Source: JBMONI01 sp049324575 (GTDB lineage Bacteria; Omnitrophota; Omnitrophia; Omnitrophales; Aquincolibacteriaceae). Taken from it: a DNA stretch of 64,000 nt. Below, piece after piece: positions 17,039-25,385 of the stretch (the first letter of the stretch is position 1; each line of letters opens with the position of its first letter). Location of the stretch: contig JBMONI010000016.1 in the NCBI GenBank assembly GCA_049324575.1, positions 214,385-278,384 of the forward strand, read 5' to 3'. Position numbers and translations under genes: made by a program. The notes below the pieces were generated by a model, which did not search any database, was not told the origin of the DNA, and was given only the letters and a program-made list of their open reading frames with translations.

Positions 17039-18150
17039 GAACGGCACGATCTTTTCTCCTCAACGGACTTTTATTACTGTTTTCCCTTTTCGTGGCCATG
17101 CCCGTCTTGGCCGAGACCTTTTTCCGGATAGGAATCGCTATGAAAATCCCGCATTTTCAGAATGCCATCCTGTATTTTTCACCAGACAATGACGCCTTCT
17201 ATAAGATCCGGAACATTTGGAACCCGCATGATCTGTGGAAAAAAGCCCACCCCTTGATCGGCTGGGTCCGGAACCTGCCGACAGCCGAGAATCCCTTGGG
17301 TCTGGATCCGGCCACGCTGAGCATCCTCCGGGAAAATGCCCCTAAGATATTTTTTTACGGGGACTCCTATGTCACCGGGATGTCGAACAATCAGATCAAG
17401 ATCCCGGACTTCATGGATGAAAAGACCAGACCCTTCAGAGTCGCTTCTTTCGCATGCGCCAGTTATGGCCTGGATCAGATCTTTCTCATGTTCAAGAACT
17501 CTTACGCCCTCGATCCGGATGCGCTTTTTTTAGTCGGCATTTACATGGATGACATCCACCGCTTGATCCTTTCTTACCGTACGCTTCAAAAACCCTTTTT
17601 TGATCTTTCCCCCACGGGAGAACTCGTTCTCAAAGGCCTTCCGCTCGATCCGGACCAGCGTTCCTATTTAAAAAGGAACCCTCTTTTCGTCGGAAGTTAT
17701 TTCCTGCGTTTCCTCCACCGCTATTTTTTAAAAGAAAGTCGGAAGCAACGCGCTGCCCTCCGGGAACGAAAAGAAAAGGTCACGTCTGCGCTTATCCGTG
17801 AATTCGCAAGGATCGCAAAACGAGAGAACCGCAGGCTTGCTTTCGTGCTTTTTTTCAATGAATCAGACATGGGAAAGGAGCCTTGGCAGAGAAAATTGCT
17901 TGTGGAAGAATTCCGGCGGCACGAGGTCCCTTTTGTCGCGACCGATCTTCTCCTGAAGGACCATGCCCGAAAAAACGGTCTGGCGCTCAGCGCTTTTTAC
18001 GATCCCGAGAATTATCACCATTCGGATCTCGGGAACCAGGTGATCGCCGACGGCCTCCTGGAATTTCTTGAAAGACAAGGATGGCTCGGGGACAGGGCCG
18101 ATCCCCGCCCCCTCCTCCGCAGAATCCCCCAGGATCAGTTCGCCGCCTGA
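17035..18150 (+). CDS. SGNH/GDSL-hydrolase-like protein, paralogue of preceding gene
   Basis: The 371-residue protein starts in an ATGA overlap with the preceding SGNH gene. One N-terminal membrane helix or signal (LLLLFSLFVAMPVLAETFF) leads into an SGNH domain with YGDSYVTG near residue 104, SYGLDQIFL near 140, and PENYHHSDLGN near 324 as the Asp/His block. Similarity to the preceding protein runs throughout (IPHFQNAILYFSPDNDA against IPHFKEAKLYADPFSDDD), indicating tandem duplication with loss of the extra N-terminal helices. Its 3' end overlaps the convergent GT9 gene by 16 bases. It probably works with its partner in modifying a glycan outside the inner membrane. Confidence 0.72.
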   Translation: MRTARSFLLNGLLLLFSLFVAMPVLAETFFRIGIAMKIPHFQNAILYFSPDNDAFYKIRNIWNPHDLWKKAHPLIGWVRNLPTAENPLGLDPATLSILRENAPKIFFYGDSYVTGMSNNQIKIPDFMDEKTRPFRVASFACASYGLDQIFLMFKNSYALDPDALFLVGIYMDDIHRLILSYRTLQKPFFDLSPTGELVLKGLPLDPDQRSYLKRNPLFVGSYFLRFLHRYFLKESRKQRAALRERKEKVTSALIREFARIAKRENRRLAFVLFFNESDMGKEPWQRKLLVEEFRRHEVPFVATDLLLKDHARKNGLALSAFYDPENYHHSDLGNQVIADGLLEFLERQGWLGDRADPRPLLRRIPQDQFAA

Positions 18151-19340
18151 ACGGATCTGAAAACCTCTTCCGGAGTGATCGCTTTCAGGCAGCGATTGTC
18201 CCGGCAAGCCGATTCCCGATGGTTTAACGCGGATAAGCAAGGTGAACAAGGAAAGTGCGTGTAAAAAATATGGGTCGGCCCTGTAAGCGGGGCAAAGACT
18301 TTGGGGCTTTCCGGCCCGAAAAAAATGAATTTTTTGACCGGTGTCAGCATCGCCAGGTGGGCAAGTCCGCAGTCGTTCGTGATCAAGGCCCGGGATAACT
18401 GGAACAGCTCCATCAATTCTTGCAGACGGGTCTCCCCTACAAGACTTCGGCAATGCGGATGATCCGCGGCCGACAAGAAGAGAGCGGCCTTGGGATGAGC
18501 GGTTTCCGTCCCTACGACCAGGACCGCGTTCCGTTCATCCTCCAGAATCTTCCCGGCAAGGCTCACGAAATTCTCCAAGGGCCATTCCCGAAGCGGGAGC
18601 ATCCCCTCGCCCGGATTGACGAGATAGATCCGTTTCTCCTGTCCTATCCCGATCGCCCCGAGCTTTTTCAGAATGCTCTCCCGGGCCCCCGGGACCGAGC
18701 GGTATTCGGGAAAAGAGACCCGGAACGCATCACCGCGCGAAAAAAATTCTGGCGACTCTTTCTTCTCCTGATCCGCCGCCTGGCTGAGGATCTCATAGCT
18801 CTCCGCAACATGAAGATGCGGATTATACTGGACCTTGTGCGTTAAAAGCCGGCCCCGGTAAAGCCCTTCGAAGGTATATCGATCGAAACCGATCCGTTTC
18901 AACGCTCCGCTGAAATAAGCCAGGAGAACGCTCGCCCTCGAAAAAAATTCGAGATCAAAAAGAATATCCACCCTCTCCCGCCTCAGGCGGTTCAGGGCGA
19001 GGAAGACATCCGAAAGAAAATGCCAGAACGAATCTTCGCGGATCAGCAGAAGATCTTCGCGCCGGATCAATCCCGGAAAAAGCCCGAAGACTTCGGCATT
19101 CCGTGCAAAGGTCAAAAAAAAGAGATCCGCCTTCGGAAATTTTTCTTTCATGCTCCTCATCAGGGGATAAGCCAGAAGGATCGCCCCAAGTTCGGACAAT
19201 TTGATGAAAGCGATCTTTTTTACGGAGCGGGAGGGCCGCGCCGATGCAATTCTTTGGAAGAGCGTTTCCGCAAGGCTCGCGAAAAAGCATAGCGGAATGC
19301 CGATCCAGCGGTCGATCCATCGCATCGCAGCGATCTTCAC
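18135..19340 (-). CDS. Family 9 glycosyltransferase (heptosyltransferase-like)
   Basis: The 401-residue protein has the GT9/ADP-heptose-LPS heptosyltransferase pattern: KKIAFIKLSELGAILLAYPL near residue 41, and in the C-terminal lobe LVNPGEGMLPLREWP near 244 and ITNDCGLAHLAMLTPVKKF near 322 (donor binding). A hydrophobic N-terminal stretch suggests membrane association. A C-terminal cluster of five cysteines (FPCSPCLSALNHRESACRDNRC, split by eleven residues) could bind metal, a feature seen in some GT9 enzymes. It adds a heptose or other sugar to a surface glycan at the cytosolic membrane face. It is the last gene of the glycan decoration operon, with an ATGA overlap with the GT-C-like gene. 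Confidence 0.82.
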   Translation of the reverse strand: MKIAAMRWIDRWIGIPLCFFASLAETLFQRIASARPSRSVKKIAFIKLSELGAILLAYPLMRSMKEKFPKADLFFLTFARNAEVFGLFPGLIRREDLLLIREDSFWHFLSDVFLALNRLRRERVDILFDLEFFSRASVLLAYFSGALKRIGFDRYTFEGLYRGRLLTHKVQYNPHLHVAESYEILSQAADQEKKESPEFFSRGDAFRVSFPEYRSVPGARESILKKLGAIGIGQEKRIYLVNPGEGMLPLREWPLENFVSLAGKILEDERNAVLVVGTETAHPKAALFLSAADHPHCRSLVGETRLQELMELFQLSRALITNDCGLAHLAMLTPVKKFIFFGPESPKVFAPLTGPTHIFYTHFPCSPCLSALNHRESACRDNRCLKAITPEEVFRSVQAAN

Positions 19341-21055
19341 GGCGCCCTTTTCTCCAAAATAATATACCGGGAATTTTCAAACACTTTTCCATAATCGATC
19401 GTGCGCCCCGGGAAGACATAAGGAGAGCGAAAGCGGTACCGGGGGCCTGTTCCGCTCACCCGCGTCAGGTATTTTCTGAAAAAATCGGAAGTGATCCCCG
19501 TCCGCGCAATAAAACGCCCTCTTTGCTTTCGAAAGGTCGCTTCGTTGAAAAGCACGAGATATCGCGGCCGTTCGGCATGAAGATAGGCATGCTTGCGGGC
19601 CGTGAATCGCATGACAGGATCGCCGCTTCTTTTGACCGTCGCCGACACAAAGGTTTCCGCCCGGTCAAAAAAGTAGATCGAGAAGGCGAGATAAGCCGGC
19701 CTGACCGTATAAGCGCTGAGCATGATATCGTAACTCGCCAGCTCATCGTAAGCGACCTGTTCTCGAGGCGCCAAGTTCTCTTTGAGAAAAGCGATCACTT
19801 CTTTCTCGGGTTGCCAATGCCGATGGTGCGTTTGGAAAGCTCCCCAGCGCCCCCCGGATTCATAGGTGCCGCTCGCGATCCGGACTCCGGTCCAGAGAGA
19901 ATATCCCGCGATCAGAAGGATCCCGACAACTCCCAAAGCCCTTAGGAAGGTTTTTGGTTTGGGCAGCCCCTCCAAAAGTCGCATGCAAAGCAGCGCCAGG
20001 GCGCCCTTTAAAAAAATGTTAGAAAGAAAAAGAAAACGGTCCTGATAATTGCTGTTCCCCCGGAGGATCTCTTCGAACAAGATCCCGGCCGTAAAGAGAA
20101 AACCCGTAAACCAAAAGCACTCGGGCGCTTCTCGAAAGAATCTCCAAAACCTCCCGGACAGCGCAGAAGTCTTTTCTCGGAAGCTTTTCTCGGAACAAAC
20201 CACCGCTCCTGGCCGGGTCCAGAGCCATCCAGCTCCCGCAAGACACAAGACCAGGATCAAAAAGAAAAAATAGGCCCGGTTTAAAAAAAAGAGATCGTAA
20301 AAAAAACGGAAGAAATAGACCCCCCGCTTATCCTGGACAAACACTTTCCCCATTTCGTAGAATTTTTCTCCCGGAATCGTGGCGAACGAAAGGGCGAACC
20401 TGAGCAGAACCCCTCCCGCGATCCAGAAGAGGAAGGCAAGGGCCCGTCGTCCATATCCGGCGCTGGAAAGATACAAGGCTAAGGGAAAAACAACGATAAA
20501 GGTCTCATTTCTGGAGTAGGTCGCAAGCCAAAGGCAAAGGACGGCCGGCCAGAAGACCTTGATCCGTCCGTGAACAAAGCTAAGGGTAACCCACACCGCC
20601 CCCGCGACAAAAAAGAACGCATAGGGTTCTGCCATTGCCGTGGCGGAAAGTTTAAGAAGAGAATATTCCCCGAAGCAAAAAACGAAGAACAAAAACGCCG
20701 GCTTCGGGCCTCCCTGGGACGCCATCGCACTGCTCAAAAGAAGGAAGCCCGCAAGCGTCAAAAATGCCGCCGCCAATTGGACGGCCTGGATGGGCGCTGA
20801 AAGATCTTTTGCTTTTTCGTCGAGACATTGCCTTATCAGAAAAGCCTGAAGGATAGCGGGCACGGGGGGATGGGATTGTGCCCATTCCCGGGCCTGCAAG
20901 ATCTGCGAAGGCTTCATGGCGTAATGCGCAGCGCGAAAAAATCGCGAGCCGGAATCCCCGGCCGACAGCAGCAGACGCCCGGCCCCGATGCTCTGCCAGA
21001 TTAAGAGGAAAAAGGCCAATGCAAGCAGCGGCTTCAGACAGTTCCAGGACCTCAT
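19337..21055 (-). CDS. Polytopic membrane protein, GT-C-type glycosyltransferase-like
   Basis: The 572-residue protein has roughly ten to twelve membrane helices spread over the first 400 residues (LLALAFFLLIWQSIG, FLLLSSAMA, AYFFFLILVLCLAGAGWLW and others) and a C-terminal extracytoplasmic domain of about 170 residues. The first loop holds acidic and charged residues after the first helix (AGDSGSRFFRAAH), where GT-C enzymes such as PMT/ArnT and DUF2029-type mannosyltransferases place a catalytic Asp. I infer a polyprenyl-phosphate-sugar-dependent glycosyltransferase acting outside the membrane. ATGA overlaps link it to both neighbours. The fold call rests on topology, not on a specific motif. 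Confidence 0.6.
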   Translation of the reverse strand: MRSWNCLKPLLALAFFLLIWQSIGAGRLLLSAGDSGSRFFRAAHYAMKPSQILQAREWAQSHPPVPAILQAFLIRQCLDEKAKDLSAPIQAVQLAAAFLTLAGFLLLSSAMASQGGPKPAFLFFVFCFGEYSLLKLSATAMAEPYAFFFVAGAVWVTLSFVHGRIKVFWPAVLCLWLATYSRNETFIVVFPLALYLSSAGYGRRALAFLFWIAGGVLLRFALSFATIPGEKFYEMGKVFVQDKRGVYFFRFFYDLFFLNRAYFFFLILVLCLAGAGWLWTRPGAVVCSEKSFREKTSALSGRFWRFFREAPECFWFTGFLFTAGILFEEILRGNSNYQDRFLFLSNIFLKGALALLCMRLLEGLPKPKTFLRALGVVGILLIAGYSLWTGVRIASGTYESGGRWGAFQTHHRHWQPEKEVIAFLKENLAPREQVAYDELASYDIMLSAYTVRPAYLAFSIYFFDRAETFVSATVKRSGDPVMRFTARKHAYLHAERPRYLVLFNEATFRKQRGRFIARTGITSDFFRKYLTRVSGTGPRYRFRSPYVFPGRTIDYGKVFENSRYIILEKRAP

Positions 21056-22161
21056 GAGACCCCCGGCGCGTTCTTCAAAAGAGGCTCCGCGAGAAGCTTT
21101 GCGGTAAGCCGATGCCCTTCGGGATTGAGATGGGAAGTATCCCTGAAAAGCTCGGTCCCCTTTTCCTCCTCATGGCGACGGAATGCCTGCAAAAGATCCA
21201 TCCCTTCTATTCCTTCGCGGGAAAAAAATTCTGAAAAATGCTGAAAGATCCCATCGTAAGCATCCTCCTGCATCTGATAACGAAAGGGGAAAACCACCAC
21301 GATCAGCCGGCCCTCTCGTTCACGGACCCCATCGCGGATCCTGAGGATCTGCTTTCTCAGCCAACTCCATTCTCTTGATCTTGGGTCCATCAATTTTTTC
21401 AAGTCCCCTTCCCAATGCCGCCTTGTTTTCTTCTCCCTGGCATCGTTTTCCGAAGGCGCCGGCCCGGACCGCTTGCCGCTCACACTTTTACGGTAAATCC
21501 GATGGCTCCCGAAATTCAGCCATTCACAAACCCAACGGAACAAGACCGACCGGGCCTGAAGAAAATCGACCCAAGACAATGCCGGGTAAGCTTCCGCGGG
21601 GATCGGCCCAAGGCATTTCAGCATATGACTTGAAAAATGCATGAGGGGATACGCCACATCGTTCAGACAGACCGCCAGGATAACGACATCGGGATCATAG
21701 CGGATCCCTTCGGCGCGGAGGAATTCATATTCCAAATAGGTGTTATACCCGCCGACGCCCGCATTGATCACGGCATAACCCTCTCCCAGTTGCTCCTGCA
21801 AAATCCTGCTGAAAGTCTGTTCATCGGAAACACCGAATCCGAACGCAACGCTATCGCCCAGCACAAGCACTCGTTGCTCTCCCGGGGGTTTGGCGTAAGG
21901 GATCTCGGGGCTCCGCAACCCATGCGAGTTGATCGAATAAAGCAGCTTCGCGCTGATGACGGCCCGGGAATGGGGTTTGAGATGATACAAATAGCGCGCG
22001 GCTTTGGGTTCGTGAATCGCCTTAAAATGGTCCCCCACTCCCACAGGGTTGTCCACACACACGATCACGCCGCGCGCGACGATCTCCGCCAAAACCAGGG
22101 CAAGGGCAGTCCCCAAGATCACGCAAATCCCCCTGGCCAGGCTCTCTCGAAAACGGATCAT
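21052..22161 (-). CDS. SGNH/GDSL-hydrolase family protein
   Basis: The 369-residue protein has an N-terminal membrane helix (ICVILGTALALVLAEIVA) and a complete SGNH hydrolase domain: VLGDSVAFGFGV near residue 93 (nucleophile Ser), GVGGYNTYLE near 130, LNDVAYP near 158 (Asn) and DTSHLNPEGH near 350 (catalytic Asp-x-x-His). Such enzymes hydrolyse or transfer O-acyl esters, here probably on an extracytoplasmic glycan. ATG 22159-22161 overlaps the stop of the sulfotransferase fusion (ATGA); a longer reading from 22224 would overlap 67 bases and is rejected. It is followed by another ATGA overlap with the GT-C-like gene. More canonical than the plus-strand pair. Confidence 0.83.
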   Translation of the reverse strand: MIRFRESLARGICVILGTALALVLAEIVARGVIVCVDNPVGVGDHFKAIHEPKAARYLYHLKPHSRAVISAKLLYSINSHGLRSPEIPYAKPPGEQRVLVLGDSVAFGFGVSDEQTFSRILQEQLGEGYAVINAGVGGYNTYLEYEFLRAEGIRYDPDVVILAVCLNDVAYPLMHFSSHMLKCLGPIPAEAYPALSWVDFLQARSVLFRWVCEWLNFGSHRIYRKSVSGKRSGPAPSENDAREKKTRRHWEGDLKKLMDPRSREWSWLRKQILRIRDGVREREGRLIVVVFPFRYQMQEDAYDGIFQHFSEFFSREGIEGMDLLQAFRRHEEEKGTELFRDTSHLNPEGHRLTAKLLAEPLLKNAPGVS

Positions 22162-25100
22162 GGCATCTGCGATTTTTCTGTCGCAAAGGCTTTTTCCGTT
22201 TCCGTCATGATCGTTTGAAGGCAATCTACGCCAAACTTGCGCTCATAGAGCGCAATGTCCTCCGCATAAAGATCCGTAAGGATCGCGGTCAGTTCTTTCG
22301 AAAGCATCTGCGCCGGCAGAGGGAAAACCCCGGCCTGTTTCAATTCCGCTCCCAGCATTTTCCACGGCTCCTTGAGCCCCGGACAATATTGATAAGGGAT
22401 CTTCCTTTCGACGGGGAACGCGTGTCCCAGATCCCGAAGAAAACTGATTTTGCATCTTTTCTCGAGATGATCCAGGGTCACATCAAGCCTTTCGAATTGC
22501 CCGTAATGATCGAATTTGACATCCCCCAAAAAAAGATGTTGCGGTCTCCAGTGTTGGTCGTCGATATCGATCTCGCGCTCGGCAATATAGCGGACAAATT
22601 CTTCAAAGCTGATCGACAGGGTCTCTGCCCCCTCTCGCCCTTGCGCGCGGCAGATCGTCTTCACCGCAGGCATGAAGAAAGCTTCGATGGCCGGCAAAAA
22701 GCGGACGAACTTATCAAAATAAGTGCTGATCAACCGCCGGTAGGGATTACGCAGGATCGCGAACTTGTAATAGCGCCTGTCCTGAAGAAGGGAGGGATCT
22801 TGCAGGTGGGCAGGCGCAAGCGGATTTGCATTCAAATAATAATGAACGCTTTCTTTGGCAGGATCGTAAGCGAGATCCCCGCTCAAGACCGTAAAATTAT
22901 ACTTTAAAAGCGTGCATGCATTTTTGGGGATCCCCGCATAGATCATCGGGTGCTGGTCGTTCTTGAAATAAAAGTTGTTGTAATAAAACATGCTCTTTAT
23001 TTCCAACCACCCGATGTCCACATCCTGCCCATTCTCAAAAAAAACGTTCATCCGGACCCTGAAACGGCTTGGAAGCAAATGGAGGGAGATCGCTCCCGAA
23101 AATCCGCCGAACAAACCATGCCGAGCCCCGGAAGGAGAACCGCTAAGAGGCCGATAGCCCGGCAAAAAAGGCATCTCCCCAATGACCGTATGCCGATAAA
23201 GCAAACGAAAACGGGCGGGTCTTGAGATTTTACCGACGGCCCATCCGCGAAAGAACACCCCGTAATTTTGGCTGCATTCCAATTGTTCGATCTGGAAACC
23301 GCTGAAATAGGCTTCTTTTTCCGTCAAGGGGTGGGTTTTTGCTTCGAGGATCTCCAAATAGCGTGGGCGGTCCTGCGTCGTCTTTTTTTCCGATGCCTTT
23401 TTTACATTCGGGCCCGTGCTTTCTTTAGACCTGCCAGGAGCCTTCATCTGAAGATCACGGACCATGGCATGAAGCTGTTTGATCTTTCTCTCCTGAGAGA
23501 AGCAGATCTGGAAAAGGATCCGGGCCGTCGCTTGGGTCTGCTCGAACGGATCTTGCCCCTGAGGAATATTTGCCGTTTCCGGCCCCTCATAAAAAAGCTT
23601 CCCATCGTCTCGACCAAGCCCTTCCCGGGCGATCTTTTGGTTGGAGGCTTCGTAGAGATGGAGAAGTTCGCGCGCTTCTGCTGAGGACAGGAATGGCTCG
23701 AAATCTTCCGCAGGGATCTTTTCCAATCCGCCCAAAGAACGGTCCAGGAACTCGATCGGAGGAAAAGACGGATCCGCCCGCCGGGAATACGCCCGAAGAT
23801 TCTCGAGGGCCAGCCCGAAGATATCCCGAGAGTAGGCTTTCTCAACCGCTTTGGAAAAATCATACTCTTCCGGCTGTTTGATCCCGATCCATTCCGCAAA
23901 ATCGATCGCTGCATTCCCTGCTCTCAGTTGTTTTTTTTCGAAAACCCGGATACTTACATTCTCTTTTCCGAAGGCTTTTTGCCACGGAGCAAGCCACCGG
24001 TCATAATAACCGCGCTCCTTTTGGGCCATGACCCAATCCTGGAACTTTTGAGGAAAACCGGGAAAGGTTTTTGAAAAGATCTGGCTGTTCGCATAAATGT
24101 TCTGGAACCAAAGATCCTGCCGCCGCAGGTAGACCACGACGCGCACCGGGAAAGAGCGGGTGGCCAAACGAAATTTTTGCGCGGCCGCTTCCCCGCCGTA
24201 AAACAAACCGGGATAACTGAGGATCATACGGCCCAGCCCGCGCAGCGCTCCTCCCCAAAAGATCTCCTGCCATTCCCAGAAAGGCGCATCGCGGAAATAA
24301 GATGCGAGGGTCTCGTGCCGGATCCTGTCCTTTAAAAAAAACATTTTCCTGAAGATCGGATGGGCATGCTCCAAGGCCTCCCCGAGATAACCGATCCCCT
24401 GCCGCTCTAATTTCCCCTGGTTTGTCCGTAAAAAAGCCTGGATAGCGCAAGTCCCCGCTTCTTGTGTGCCGATGTGAAGGAACAAAGCGGGTTTGACACG
24501 GGGCGAAAGAGAAAGTCGAGCATCCACATTCAGTTTTTCGGCTTTTGAAACCTTCTGCGCACCCCCGAAGAAGAGCGGGCCGCTTTCTTTGATCTTAAGG
24601 GGTTTCATCTTTTTCTCGCGCCGGACCTCATTCACCAGTTTTAGAAAATAAAGCGACGCATGTTCGGACGGGATGACAGCCTCTGAGCGCAGGTCCCAAT
24701 CGTCCGGATCATAGCCGAACCGTTTCATGAAAGACCCCAGAGGCTCCCTGAAATAATCCACATCCTCTTGAGTGAACCAGTCCCGCCAGGACCCAAAGCT
24801 CCGGGTCCTCCCGACGCGCGCGTGCAAGGATGGAACCTTGCATTGTCCGTTCAGCTTGAACCCGAGATAGTCTTCCAGAGCGGAAAAACGCCCTTCGCAG
24901 AGATCTTCATAATGATAGACAAAAGCTCCGGCCGTATCCCAACGGAGCATCATCTCGAAAGGCTGGAAACAGCTTCTGAGACTGAACTCGGAATATTGCC
25001 GGACATATAATGCAAGTTGAAGGAACGATCCTTGGCGGGGGGACTTTTCCTTATCGCGCAGTAAGTGATAAAAACTTTTGGCGATCTCGTCCGTGCCGTA

Positions 25101-25385
25101 TAACTCATGGTAAGCGCTTTGGTACAAAAGCCGGCTGATGAGGACATCGCGAGGATCCCGGACCAGCAGGATTTTTTTTTCAAAACTCCTGAAAGTTTCA
25201 TAGCGCATCTTGCTATGGTTGTAGATCAAGATCTTGGCCAGCAGATCCCTTCCGGCACGTTCATCGGCCGGCTGAAAAGCGACCGGCTCAAAAAGACAGA
25301 CCGTCCTTTTCGGCATGGACGCTTTCAGGTGGTAATAAAGCGCGGTCGTCCCGCTCTTGGGAACGCCCTGGATGAGGATCTTCAT
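22158..25385 (-). CDS. Triple-domain sulfotransferase fusion
   Basis: This 1,075-residue protein contains three PAPS-sulfotransferase-like domains. Domain 1 (about 1-235) has the 5'-phosphosulfate loop GVPKSGTTALYYHL at 7-20 and LLVRDPRDVLISR near 73 (3'-phosphate site). Domain 2 (about 300-590) begins LHIGTQEAGTCAIQAFL; here the Lys and Thr-Thr of the usual HKTGTTS loop are replaced (QEAGTCA), so it may be inactive. A coiled, Lys-rich linker and a beta-rich module (about 680-800) lead to domain 3 (about 810-1060), a carbohydrate sulfotransferase (Sulfotransfer_2 type) with YAGIPKNACTLLKYNF and AILRNPYRRLIS. PAPS would be donor and a surface glycan acceptor. ATGA overlaps join both neighbours. 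Confidence 0.82.
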   Translation of the reverse strand: MKILIQGVPKSGTTALYYHLKASMPKRTVCLFEPVAFQPADERAGRDLLAKILIYNHSKMRYETFRSFEKKILLVRDPRDVLISRLLYQSAYHELYGTDEIAKSFYHLLRDKEKSPRQGSFLQLALYVRQYSEFSLRSCFQPFEMMLRWDTAGAFVYHYEDLCEGRFSALEDYLGFKLNGQCKVPSLHARVGRTRSFGSWRDWFTQEDVDYFREPLGSFMKRFGYDPDDWDLRSEAVIPSEHASLYFLKLVNEVRREKKMKPLKIKESGPLFFGGAQKVSKAEKLNVDARLSLSPRVKPALFLHIGTQEAGTCAIQAFLRTNQGKLERQGIGYLGEALEHAHPIFRKMFFLKDRIRHETLASYFRDAPFWEWQEIFWGGALRGLGRMILSYPGLFYGGEAAAQKFRLATRSFPVRVVVYLRRQDLWFQNIYANSQIFSKTFPGFPQKFQDWVMAQKERGYYDRWLAPWQKAFGKENVSIRVFEKKQLRAGNAAIDFAEWIGIKQPEEYDFSKAVEKAYSRDIFGLALENLRAYSRRADPSFPPIEFLDRSLGGLEKIPAEDFEPFLSSAEARELLHLYEASNQKIAREGLGRDDGKLFYEGPETANIPQGQDPFEQTQATARILFQICFSQERKIKQLHAMVRDLQMKAPGRSKESTGPNVKKASEKKTTQDRPRYLEILEAKTHPLTEKEAYFSGFQIEQLECSQNYGVFFRGWAVGKISRPARFRLLYRHTVIGEMPFLPGYRPLSGSPSGARHGLFGGFSGAISLHLLPSRFRVRMNVFFENGQDVDIGWLEIKSMFYYNNFYFKNDQHPMIYAGIPKNACTLLKYNFTVLSGDLAYDPAKESVHYYLNANPLAPAHLQDPSLLQDRRYYKFAILRNPYRRLISTYFDKFVRFLPAIEAFFMPAVKTICRAQGREGAETLSISFEEFVRYIAEREIDIDDQHWRPQHLFLGDVKFDHYGQFERLDVTLDHLEKRCKISFLRDLGHAFPVERKIPYQYCPGLKEPWKMLGAELKQAGVFPLPAQMLSKELTAILTDLYAEDIALYERKFGVDCLQTIMTETEKAFATEKSQMP

